Positions 5,206 to 11,294 of a DNA stretch of 11,487 nt are shown here, one piece after another. The first letter of the stretch is position 1. Every line of letters begins with the position of its first letter. The stretch covers positions 1 through 11,487 of the forward strand of contig JAUVCJ010000050.1 in NCBI GenBank assembly GCA_030595765.1, written 5' to 3'. Under the pieces are notes generated by a model. That model was not told the DNA's origin. It saw only the letters and a list, made by a program, of their open reading frames with translations, and searched no databases. The DNA is from Thermoplasmatota archaeon. Lineage in GTDB: Archaea; Thermoplasmatota; Thermoplasmata; GCA-020350865; JAUVCJ01. The position numbers and the translations under genes were made by a program.

Positions 5206-5954
5206 GTGTTTTCCGTCACATACTCTTTGGAACCGCCATCGGAGTGGATTTTTTCGTCGTCACTGTTATGGTGGTCAACAAGCCCCTGATCAGTAATAAA
5301 GAACTCCCCAGATATTCCTTCAGGCCGGGACCTGTGCTTCTTGATGGTTGCTACCCTTTGTCCTGGGCCAATCCGCTCGATCAGTAAAATGGTCTTTGGA
5401 TAATGATAGAACGCATGGCCGCCTATTGGTTCGAGGGTTTTGCGCTCAGAATTCGTGTAGGTTTGTGTGGTGATGAGGACTGGAAGGTCCTGCTTCCTGG
5501 CCGTCTCAAGAAGACCGCGCATCTGGGTGAGTAATGAATACCTCCCAGTGGCCTCCTGGTCAGTTCCATATGTGGTTCTGTAAAAAAGTGTTGCCGAATC
5601 AAGTACTATCAGACCCACACCTGTGTTCTTGTCTCTAGCTGCCAGCTTGATGGCATCATCGATAGCTTTACCCTGTTCCTCCATGTTTGTAGGTTTAAAG
5701 AACAGAATGCCCTTCATTACCCGTTCATAGTCGTCCCCAGACATCTGGCGCAAGCGCTCAAGGGAGACTCCTTCAGTATCAACAAAAAGAGCCCGTTTGC
5801 CTGCGCGGACTGCATTTCGGGAAAGCTGGAGACAGAAATTTGTCTTTCCACATCCACCCTCGCCATATATCTCGGTGATGGTTCCAATCTCGACGCCACC
5901 CCCAAGAAGCCTATCCAAGGTTTCGCAACCGATCTTCATTCTTCTGACTGTCAC
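5181..5954 (-). CDS. radB: DNA repair and recombination protein RadB
   Basis: Euryarchaeal RecA-family ATPase paralogous to RadA; it lacks the RadA N-terminal helix-hairpin-helix domain and is thought to assist homologous recombination. Of 257 residues: IGCETLDRLLGGGVEIG (8-24), Walker A GEGGCGKT (31-38), Walker B LIVLD (115-119) and the LPVLITTQTY segment (157-166) that corresponds to the L2/sensor region. About 30 hydrophilic residues after ITDQGLVD form an unusual tail that contains the region overlapping idsA. The start is GTG at 5954, because a TATA box is centred 27 bases before it, implying a leaderless transcript; the ATG at 5939 is the alternative and neither has a good Shine-Dalgarno. 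The gene is convergent with idsA. Confidence 0.94.
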   Translation of the reverse strand: MTVRRMKIGCETLDRLLGGGVEIGTITEIYGEGGCGKTNFCLQLSRNAVRAGKRALFVDTEGVSLERLRQMSGDDYERVMKGILFFKPTNMEEQGKAIDDAIKLAARDKNTGVGLIVLDSATLFYRTTYGTDQEATGRYSLLTQMRGLLETARKQDLPVLITTQTYTNSERKTLEPIGGHAFYHYPKTILLIERIGPGQRVATIKKHRSRPEGISGEFFITDQGLVDHHNSDDEKIHSDGGSKEYVTENTHFSRMTI

Positions 5955-5976
5955 GGCTTCAGGAATGTTCCAGAAA

Positions 5977-5986
5977 CTATTTAATG
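5977..5986 (-). promoter_or_regulatory. TATA box for leaderless radB
   Basis: Minus-strand ATTAAATAG is centred about 27 bases before the GTG at 5954, which supports that start. Confidence 0.55.
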
Positions 5987-6046
5987 GTTCATGAAAGCAC
6001 TTATTGACAGCATTGATAACGATCTCATCATGGCAAGGAAGATGGC

Positions 6047-6066
6047 ATCTTCTACAGGTAGAAGAT
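6047..6066. terminator. Perfect short hairpin between the zinc-ribbon gene and radB
   Basis: ATCTTCTAC (6047-6055), AG, GTAGAAGAT (6058-6066) is a perfect 9-bp dyad, 38 bases past the zinc-ribbon stop on the minus strand. It may end or stabilise that transcript. There is no T-tract after it, and archaeal terminators often need only T-runs, so the function is uncertain. Confidence 0.35.
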
Positions 6067-6103
6067 ATACAAGCAAAAGAGCCTCATCCCAGAAGGGTAT
6101 AGT

Positions 6104-6898
6104 TCATTTCCAGGGGAAGGTACGCCCGCATGCACTGCATTTACCTGTGCTATCGCTATAGAATACTAGATCTTTGGATTCACAGTTGCGGCAGATGAAC
6201 TGGCGTGGTTTACCAGGAATCTTCTTCAGGCTGTCGTATTGAAAGCCCTTTCCGCACTTGGGGCATTTTCCTATTCCATCCTCAAAAAACATCAAGTCCC
6301 GGTTCTTGCAACTGTTGCAGACATAAGGTCTCTTGAGGGAGCGCTGGTGCTCATGTTGCCTCTGAGGAGCATACTCACGCTCTGGATAATACTGAGTTCT
6401 TCTCTCAATGGTGCGAGTCGATTGCCTGGAGCTTGGTTCATACTGCTGCCTGGGAGGTGGAGAACTGCGTTGAGGCTGTGAAACTGGTACATTTGGTCTG
6501 TGATCTGGGCGCCTGGACTGCCTCTGGGGTTCATCCCGCCTTGGAGCTGCCTGACCCCTTGCTGGAGGTCTTTGCCCGGAGGAAGGCCTTTGCCCGGATT
6601 GAGGTCTTTGTCCTGATGGGGTTCTTGTCCGAGAAGGTGGATTCCTTGGCGGTTGCCTGTTCTGTGCACGACCAGACTGAGCTTGTTGAGGTCTGCGACC
6701 ATCCTGGCTACGGTCATCCCGCCTGCTGCGACCCTGTCCAGACCCACCATTTTTGTGGTACCAATCAGTAGGCGGCGGAGCCCTACCTGAACTTGCTCCA
6801 CCACTACGTGACCATCCGCAAAGAATGCATGAATTGGGGTCAGAGAAAATCTCGTTGCCACAGCTTGGGCAAAAATGCCTGTCGGTTCCCGATTCCAT
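6104..6898 (-). CDS. Three-zinc-ribbon protein with long Arg/Pro/Gln-rich linker
   Basis: No named family is recognised. From the ATG at 6898 (264 aa), an N-terminal zinc ribbon (C10, C13, C24, C27; CPSCG and CILCGW) is followed by about 160 residues rich in Arg, Pro, Gln, Ser and Gly, including SGQRPQ-type hexapeptide repeats, then two tandem zinc ribbons (C194/C197/C212/C215 and C236/C239/C254/C257). The last two are clearly related (DLMFFEDGIGKCPKCG and DLVFYSDSTGKCSACG) and probably arose by duplication. The strongly basic, disordered linker suggests nucleic-acid or ribosome binding. The frame runs to 6964, but the palindromic TATA box lies inside that extension and GAGGGAT precedes 6898. 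It lies downstream of rpl15e on the same strand with a 105-bp gap and its own promoter. Confidence 0.85.
   Translation of the reverse strand: MESGTDRHFCPSCGNEIFSDPNSCILCGWSRSGGASSGRAPPPTDWYHKNGGSGQGRSRRDDRSQDGRRPQQAQSGRAQNRQPPRNPPSRTRTPSGQRPQSGQRPSSGQRPPARGQAAPRRDEPQRQSRRPDHRPNVPVSQPQRSSPPPRQQYEPSSRQSTRTIERRTQYYPEREYAPQRQHEHQRSLKRPYVCNSCKNRDLMFFEDGIGKCPKCGKGFQYDSLKKIPGKPRQFICRNCESKDLVFYSDSTGKCSACGRTFPWK
6563..6616 (-). repeat. 18-bp repeat in the zinc-ribbon linker
   Basis: Three in-frame 18-bp units encode SGQRPQ, SGQRPS and SGQRPP. Related GQ- and RP-rich sequence on both sides suggests the linker grew by repeated short duplications. Confidence 0.75.
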
Positions 6899-6921
6899 GC
6901 TATCCCTCATTATGCCCTGGT

Positions 6922-6935
6922 AAGTATAAATACTT
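6922..6935 (-). promoter_or_regulatory. TATA box of the zinc-ribbon gene
   Basis: Minus-strand AAGTATTTATACTT, nearly palindromic, is centred about 30 bases before the ATG at 6898, which predicts a leader of only a few bases. Confidence 0.6.
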
Positions 6936-7003
6936 GTTGTGAACACCGCTTTGATTATTCTCAAGAGCCTGCGATGTTATGCAGCCGCTTTGCATTAAGA
7001 GCG

Positions 7004-7669
7004 TCACTTCCCCTTGTTCTGATGAGCCTTTAGAGAAGGCCTAAGTTTTTCTGCACCCTTGCCCTTATTATGAAGTCCTCTGCCACGCTTTCCAGCCGAT
7101 GTAAGACCCCTGTGGGCGCGTCCGCGCTGATGTGGTTCGCATATCCAGTTGATCTTGGGATCGCTCTTGATGACGGGGTGATGTGGATCCACCAGTATAA
7201 CTTCAAAGTACTTGTGCTTACCATCTTCAGCAACCCAATAGGAATTTAGCACCTCCATGTTGGGATAATGCCTGCAAACTCGCTCCTCAGCCATCCGCTG
7301 GGTGCTTTTTGCCATTGTGATCTTGCTCATACCCTTACGTTTGGGACGCCTTCCAGCCTTGATCCTTCTAACCCTAAGACCGCCACGGCGGATACGTGTT
7401 CTAATAACAGTATATCCCTGTTTGGCCTTGTAACCAAGAGTGCGCGCCCTGTCGATTCTGGTGGGTCTTTCGATCCTTAAGAATACAGGGTCCCTTCTCC
7501 ACTCAATGAGCCTTTCTAGCCTTAACTCCTGTACATAGGAGTTTCTGGGAGTCTTCCAGGCCTCTCGAACATATCCATACATGTTCTTCTGCCTTCTTAC
7601 AGCTTTCTCATTAGAGCTATCTTCTTCGTCTTCGATGAAGAGTTCTTCAGTCACTTTTTCTTCTGGCAT
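7004..7669 (-). CDS. rpl15e: Large-subunit ribosomal protein L15e with acidic N-terminal extension
   Basis: Archaeal/eukaryotic 50S ribosomal protein. The core begins at MYGYVREAWKTP (ATG at 7582) and shows LIEWRRDPVFLRIERPTRIDRAR, RIRRGGLRVRR, GRRPKRKGMSKIT, NSYWVAEDGKHKYFEVILVDP and a Lys/Arg-rich end, all typical of L15e (about 190 residues). The frame continues upstream by 29 residues to an ATG at 7669. This stretch is acidic (EEKVTEELFIEDEEDSSNEK), unlike the basic core. Both starts have only weak ribosome-binding signals (GGAG 11 bases before 7669; AGAAG just before 7582). The biased composition and absence of stops make the extension believable but unproven. The gene diverges from the malic enzyme gene across a repeat-filled 640-bp gap. 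Confidence 0.93.
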   Translation of the reverse strand: MPEEKVTEELFIEDEEDSSNEKAVRRQKNMYGYVREAWKTPRNSYVQELRLERLIEWRRDPVFLRIERPTRIDRARTLGYKAKQGYTVIRTRIRRGGLRVRRIKAGRRPKRKGMSKITMAKSTQRMAEERVCRHYPNMEVLNSYWVAEDGKHKYFEVILVDPHHPVIKSDPKINWICEPHQRGRAHRGLTSAGKRGRGLHNKGKGAEKLRPSLKAHQNKGK

Positions 7670-7756
7670 GTTATCGCTGTCTCCATGGGTTAATACCCGT
7701 TTTGAACGTTTTTGGATTCACCCGTATCTGCCATCTTTGCTATTCAAGCTCAAATG

Positions 7757-7797
7757 CCAGGGGCACATCTCCTGCGGGAGGTTACTCACCCGCCTGG
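7757..7797 (-). other. GC-rich hairpin at the 5' end of the rpl15e leader
   Basis: CCAGG (7757-7761) pairs with CCTGG (7793-7797), and inside it GCGGG (7774-7778) pairs with CCCGC (7789-7793), the two stems sharing one base. The structure begins just where transcription would start from the TATA box at 7821-7828. A structured leader before a ribosomal protein gene could serve feedback control, but no known leader motif was recognised. Confidence 0.45.
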
Positions 7798-7820
7798 AAC
7801 CTTTGCGATGAGGACACTAA

Positions 7821-7828
7821 TATTTAAA
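7821..7828 (-). promoter_or_regulatory. TATA box, rpl15e
   Basis: Minus-strand TTTAAATA predicts transcription from about 7798 and a leader of about 130 bases to the ATG at 7669. A second candidate, GGTATTAACC at 7687-7696, would start transcription inside the extension and favour the internal ATG at 7582. Confidence 0.45.
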
Positions 7829-7937
7829 GATATCACACAATGTATCCACCAAAACCTCTACCAAAAACATCAGCCACGTTCATGGGGTTTACCATCAGCA
7901 TCCATCATAACCAAGGCCTACACCAACAGAGTCACCA

Positions 7938-8140
7938 CAGTCACATACATGGCTACCCACAGAACACAGCTCTCACATACAAGACCTACGCCTACAGATA
8001 CATCAGTCACATGCAAGTGGCTACCCCACAGAACATAGCTTTCACATACAAGGCCTACACGTACAGAGACATCAGCCACATGCAAGAGGCAACCTCACCA
8101 GATACATATTTCACATGTAAGGGACTACACACCAGATGTA
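7938..8140. repeat. 66-69-bp imperfect tandem repeat, three units
   Basis: Units begin near 7938, 8004 and 8073, each opening with CAGTCACATGCAAGTGGC-like sequence, then a CACAGAACATAGCTTTCACA-like block, then an AAGGCCTACACGTACAGA-like block. The periods, 66 and 69, are multiples of three, so one plus-strand frame stays open through them, but codon use and lack of a start signal argue against a gene. The third unit is the most diverged. Confidence 0.8.
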
Positions 8141-8309
8141 TCTTTCCCAAAGAAAGATTCTGCCCTTTATGCATCAACGGGACGGGGCAAACAGGACAAC
8201 CTTGAAGTACACCGAACCAAATCTCTAGTTGCTCTTCTGGCTCATGTTCTTGCCTGCCAATGGTATGGCGATCTTACGTGGCTGTAGGGAAATATTCAGG
8301 GGAACATCC

Positions 8310-9659
8310 ATGGACCAAAATGCGGAAAATGAATTGCTAAAAAAGGCAATGAAGCCAGGAAAGGACTCGATGGCTCTCCATCCATTCTACAAGGGCAAGA
8401 TCGAAATAACTCTAAAAGCTCCAGTAAGAGATTATAATGACTTTGCGATCTGGTACACCCCTGGAGTGGCTGAGCCCTGCAAGGCGATAGCTGCCAAGCC
8501 TGAGCTGGTATTTGATTACACGAACAAATGGAATTCCGTAGCAGTCGTTAGCGATGGGACACGAGTTCTGGGGCTAGGTGACATAGGACCAAAAGCTGGC
8601 TTGCCAGTAATGGAAGGCAAGGCTCTGCTATTCAAATACCTTGGAGGAGTGGATGCCTTTCCCTTGATGTTGGACACAAAAGACCCAGATCAGATCGTCC
8701 AATGCGTCAAATGGATACAGCCTGGAATAGGCGGGATTAACCTCGAAGACATAAGCCAGCCCAAGTGCTTTGACATACTGGACCGACTCAGAAAAGAGGC
8801 AGACATCCCAGTATGGCACGACGACCAGCAGGGTACTGCGGCAATTATCATTGCAGGATTAATCAATGCATTGAAGATAGTAAATAAGTCAAAACAAGGC
8901 GCAAAAATTGCGTTAATCGGAGCAGGTGCTGCCAATCTATGCACCGCCAGGATGTTAGAATGCTGGGGATACCCACTCAAGAACCTTGTAATTGTGGATA
9001 GCAAAGGAGCCCTTGGACCCTGGCGTGAGGAACTTGCCAAAGATTACAGAGTAAAATGGGATATGGCTAACAGAACCAATTCCGAAGGAGTAGAGGGAGG
9101 AATAGCCGAGGCCATGAAAGGAGCCGATGCTGTTATCGCCGCTTCAAGGCCTGGACCGGACATACTGAAACAAGTTTGGATATCCAATATGGCTGACAGA
9201 GCCATAGTGTTCGCATGCGCCAACCCCGTACCTGAGATATGGCCATGGAAAGCAAAGGAGGCTGGAGCAGAGGTGGTCGCCACAGGCAGGTCAGACTTTC
9301 CCAACCAGGTCAACAATTCCTTGGGCTTCCCTGGTATCTTCCGCGGAACCCTGGATGTCAGAGCTACCACCATCACAGATGAGATGTGCATAGCTGCGGC
9401 AATTGCACTTGCAAGCAGGGCCGAGCAAATAACCGGAGGGGACCTGGACCCCGAAATGATAATACCATCGATGGATGACTGGGAGGTCTTCCCCCAGGAA
9501 GCAGTAGCGGTGGGTCTAAAAGCCATAGAGCAGGGACATGCCCGAGTTAAGCTCTCAAAGGAGGAGCTGTATGATAAGGCCACCGCGATCATATCAAGAG
9601 CTAGAGGTATCACAGAGGATATGATGAAGAACGGATGGATCAACAAGGCTCCATTATAG
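8310..9659 (+). CDS. maeB: NAD(P)-dependent malic enzyme (oxaloacetate-decarboxylating malate dehydrogenase)
   Basis: Oxidatively decarboxylates malate to pyruvate and CO2 with reduction of NAD(P), linking the TCA cycle to pyruvate. The 449-residue protein is the short, single-enzyme form and lacks the phosphotransacetylase-like domain of bacterial MaeB. Motifs: YTPGVAEPC (49-57), GLGDIGPKAGLPVMEGKALLFK (88-109, with the catalytic Lys near 104), NLED (144-147) and WHDDQQGTA (169-177) for metal binding, the dinucleotide fold GAGAAN (204-209) with VIVDSKG about 20 residues later (an acidic residue hinting at NAD), and NNSLGFPGIFRGTLDVRA near 335-352. ATG at 8310 is chosen because AGGGGA precedes it at good spacing; the frame extends to a TTG at 8229 with a non-conserved sequence. 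It is convergent with the archaeosortase gene, 10 bp apart. Gene symbol is approximate. Confidence 0.94.
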   Translation: MDQNAENELLKKAMKPGKDSMALHPFYKGKIEITLKAPVRDYNDFAIWYTPGVAEPCKAIAAKPELVFDYTNKWNSVAVVSDGTRVLGLGDIGPKAGLPVMEGKALLFKYLGGVDAFPLMLDTKDPDQIVQCVKWIQPGIGGINLEDISQPKCFDILDRLRKEADIPVWHDDQQGTAAIIIAGLINALKIVNKSKQGAKIALIGAGAANLCTARMLECWGYPLKNLVIVDSKGALGPWREELAKDYRVKWDMANRTNSEGVEGGIAEAMKGADAVIAASRPGPDILKQVWISNMADRAIVFACANPVPEIWPWKAKEAGAEVVATGRSDFPNQVNNSLGFPGIFRGTLDVRATTITDEMCIAAAIALASRAEQITGGDLDPEMIIPSMDDWEVFPQEAVAVGLKAIEQGHARVKLSKEELYDKATAIISRARGITEDMMKNGWINKAPL

Positions 9660-9669
9660 GTCAGATAGG

Positions 9670-11133
9670 TCAGAGCATTTCAGATCTAACTTCCGCAGAC
9701 TCAACATCCTGATCATCAACAGCTTCAGTAGTAGCATTTGGCTCCGTTGCTTCCATGGCCGGTTTAGCATCGGATATTGAGCTTGGATCGTTAGAGGGGT
9801 CATCCTTTTCAGATACAGAGCCGGAATCGTCTGCCGAGTCCTCCTTTTCAGATACAGAGATTGGATCGTTGGAGGGATCATCCTTTTCAGATACAGAGAT
9901 TGAATCGTTAGCAGGGTCATCCGTTTCAGAAACAGAGCGTGGATCGTTAGCAGGGCCATCCTTTTTATTTGGGGCTGGAGATGGAAAGCCAAATCTAAAT
10001 AGGATCAACCAGAACAGACACACCCAAAGGATGAATATCAATTCGCCTATCCATTCGTGAACCCATATGCCTGTCCATGGCTCAGCTATGCTACCTTTCC
10101 CGTTCAAATGACTAAATACAAATATTATCACAATGCGAAGGACATTTGCAAACCATGCACACACTACCCCCAGAGTCAGAAGTATGGCAATTCTACGTGT
10201 TAGCTTATCAACCATAACTGATACAAAGGCAAAGAACGCTGAAATGAAAAGCCCTAAGGAATAAATTCCTGCACATGTCGGTCCAATCCTAAAGGAGGTC
10301 TTTACCCCATTAACTTGTAAGAATGTGATAAGGTCATCTGATTGTTGGGCCCATATCCCAAGGAAATTAAGTATTAGCGTAGCTGGATACGCAAGAAATA
10401 GCCCTATGGCTTCTGTTATTATCGAGGTGTTACCACCTGTTGACAGAAAGGAATCGGCTATGAACACCATTGGGAGGAGTAGGAGCAGGAATAATCCCAA
10501 GAATAGTATGAGACAAAAATCTCTTTCGAGGGAGTAAGAATTCGGCACGTAATTATATGCCACTAAAAAGACGCCTAAACCCAAGACTATGAGATCCAGA
10601 TCTCGGAATACTAGGTTGTTCCTGTAAAACAAGTTGAACCATACATCAAAAATGATGAGAGCCATACCAAATAATGGGAACAGGGGTATTAGACGGCCAC
10701 GGATGCTAAACTTAAAAATAAATTGTGATGCCAGAGTGGTGGTACTACTACCTGCAACGTCAGGGTCATCACCATCGCGAAGGTTTGAATCAATTGTATT
10801 AGAATCAAGGGTCATCGAACTATTGCTCACCAAATTATGAGTAACCGACTCATTGCTCTCTGAATCAAGAGCCATCGGATCAAGGTTCTTTGAATCAGGA
10901 GCACCTGAATCATGAACGTCAGGATCTGAAGCATCTGAATCTATGGATCGTCCTGCCCTTGCACTGGACTGGGTGTAGTGGTGCCATACGAGCAAGATCA
11001 GGCCTGCTACTAGCAGAGGAAAACCATAGTACTTTGGAACCCTGCCAGGCAAAATTGTGAACACTACCGATGCAACCCCAGAAACAAGTAGCAAGAATCC
11101 AATGATAAACAATAGAGGAGGTTTCTGATTCAC
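9670..11133 (-). CDS. Archaeosortase/exosortase-family transmembrane peptidase with low-complexity arms
   Basis: Membrane cysteine protease-transpeptidase family that processes C-terminal sorting tails of surface proteins and hands them to a lipid. From the GTG at 11133 (487 aa), two membrane helices (about 7-27 and 35-53) are followed by an Asp/Ser-rich stretch (about 60-130), then six or seven more helices. The catalytic set is visible: Cys287 in GPTCAGIYSLGLF, Arg333 in ANVLRIVI and His359 in VHEWIGELIF. After the last helix (about residue 385) comes a roughly 100-residue acidic tail of 13-residue repeats. The start at 11133 has AGGTGA just upstream and a TATA box about 27 bases before; a further GTG at 11148 is less likely. 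The subfamily and sorting tail cannot be named: no PGF-type or other tripartite C-terminus is present in the window. It diverges from a TrmB-like regulator. Confidence 0.88.
   Translation of the reverse strand: MNQKPPLLFIIGFLLLVSGVASVVFTILPGRVPKYYGFPLLVAGLILLVWHHYTQSSARAGRSIDSDASDPDVHDSGAPDSKNLDPMALDSESNESVTHNLVSNSSMTLDSNTIDSNLRDGDDPDVAGSSTTTLASQFIFKFSIRGRLIPLFPLFGMALIIFDVWFNLFYRNNLVFRDLDLIVLGLGVFLVAYNYVPNSYSLERDFCLILFLGLFLLLLLPMVFIADSFLSTGGNTSIITEAIGLFLAYPATLILNFLGIWAQQSDDLITFLQVNGVKTSFRIGPTCAGIYSLGLFISAFFAFVSVMVDKLTRRIAILLTLGVVCAWFANVLRIVIIFVFSHLNGKGSIAEPWTGIWVHEWIGELIFILWVCLFWLILFRFGFPSPAPNKKDGPANDPRSVSETDDPANDSISVSEKDDPSNDPISVSEKEDSADDSGSVSEKDDPSNDPSSISDAKPAMEATEPNATTEAVDDQDVESAEVRSEML
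9785..9965 (-). repeat. 39-bp tandem repeat coding the archaeosortase tail
   Basis: The marker ATCG recurs at 9787, 9826, 9865, 9904 and 9943, an exact 39-bp period. The encoded units follow SVSEKDDPSNDPI with changes such as SVSETDDPANDSI and SVSEKEDSADDSG. Four full units and a part are present. The tail is strongly acidic and probably disordered. Confidence 0.93.
10755..10955 (-). repeat. 15-bp pentapeptide-coding repeat in the archaeosortase loop
   Basis: About a dozen diverged 15-bp units give a five-residue pattern ending in Asp-Ser or Asp-Pro (DASDP, DVHDS, GAPDS, KNLDP, MALDS, MTLDS, NTIDS). On the plus strand GAATCA or GGATCA recurs every 15 bases, clearest at about 10875-10945. The segment forms the hydrophilic linker between the second and third membrane helices. 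Confidence 0.75.
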
Positions 11134-11153
11134 GTTTTCACCTATCACTCAGG

Positions 11154-11164
11154 TAAATATATAA
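11154..11164 (-). promoter_or_regulatory. TATA box of the archaeosortase gene
   Basis: Minus-strand TTATATATTTA is centred about 27 bases before the GTG at 11133 and is incompatible with the GTG at 11148 unless another promoter exists. Confidence 0.6.
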
Positions 11165-11168
11165 TACT

Positions 11169-11185
11169 AACCTTCTAAGGAGGTT
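11169..11185. promoter_or_regulatory. Dyad next to the archaeosortase TATA box
   Basis: AACCT-TCTAAGG-AGGTT (11169-11185), containing the smaller dyad CCTTCTAAGG, lies directly upstream of the archaeosortase TATA box, where a regulator would meet the TFB-binding region. A hairpin of AGGAC/GTCCT lies nearby at 11202-11218. The function as an operator is only a guess. Confidence 0.3.
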
Positions 11186-11264
11186 CCATTGCCATTCTGA
11201 GAGGACAAGTCTAGTCCTAAAAAATCAGGCAATTGCTCAAAATAATTCAAAGGTGTACCAAAGG

Positions 11265-11273
11265 TTAAAAAGG
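11265..11273 (+). promoter_or_regulatory. TATA-like box of the TrmB-like gene
   Basis: TTAAAAAGG is centred about 27 bases before the ATG at 11295, and there is no Shine-Dalgarno, so a leaderless transcript is likely. Confidence 0.5.
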
Positions 11274-11294
11274 TTCAAGCACTCAGAAATCAAC

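Larger units (their letters stand above)
7670..8309. other. 640-bp divergent intergenic region
   Basis: It holds the rpl15e leader and promoter (about 7670-7828), a tandem repeat of 66-69 bp (about 7938-8140) and the malic enzyme upstream region. A 14-codon minus-strand reading frame (ATG at 7734, stop at 7690) lies in the rpl15e leader and could be an upstream ORF, though nothing else supports it. No clear TATA box for the malic enzyme was found; CCTTTATGC near 8164 is the best weak candidate. Open plus-strand frames here (7712-8038 and 7840-8205) lack ribosome-binding sites and follow the repeat. Confidence 0.6.

Noticed and set aside
5991..6158. Plus-strand 55-codon frame MKALIDSIDNDLIM... 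across the radB/zinc-ribbon gap
   Set aside because: It has no ribosome-binding site, overlaps the antisense of the zinc-ribbon C-terminus and has no recognisable features.
6292..6861. Minus-strand 189-codon frame
   Set aside because: It is a shadow of the Arg/Pro/Gln-rich linker of the zinc-ribbon gene in another frame.
8229..8309. N-terminal extension of the malic enzyme from a TTG
   Set aside because: The sequence is not conserved-looking, and the ATG at 8310 has AGGGGA at proper spacing.
9044..9646. Minus-strand 200-codon frame
   Set aside because: It lies antisense to the well-supported malic enzyme gene and has no start signal or family motif.
9755..10060. Plus-strand 101-codon frame with Ser/Asp/Glu repeats
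   Set aside because: It is antisense to the archaeosortase tail repeat, open because of the 39-bp period.
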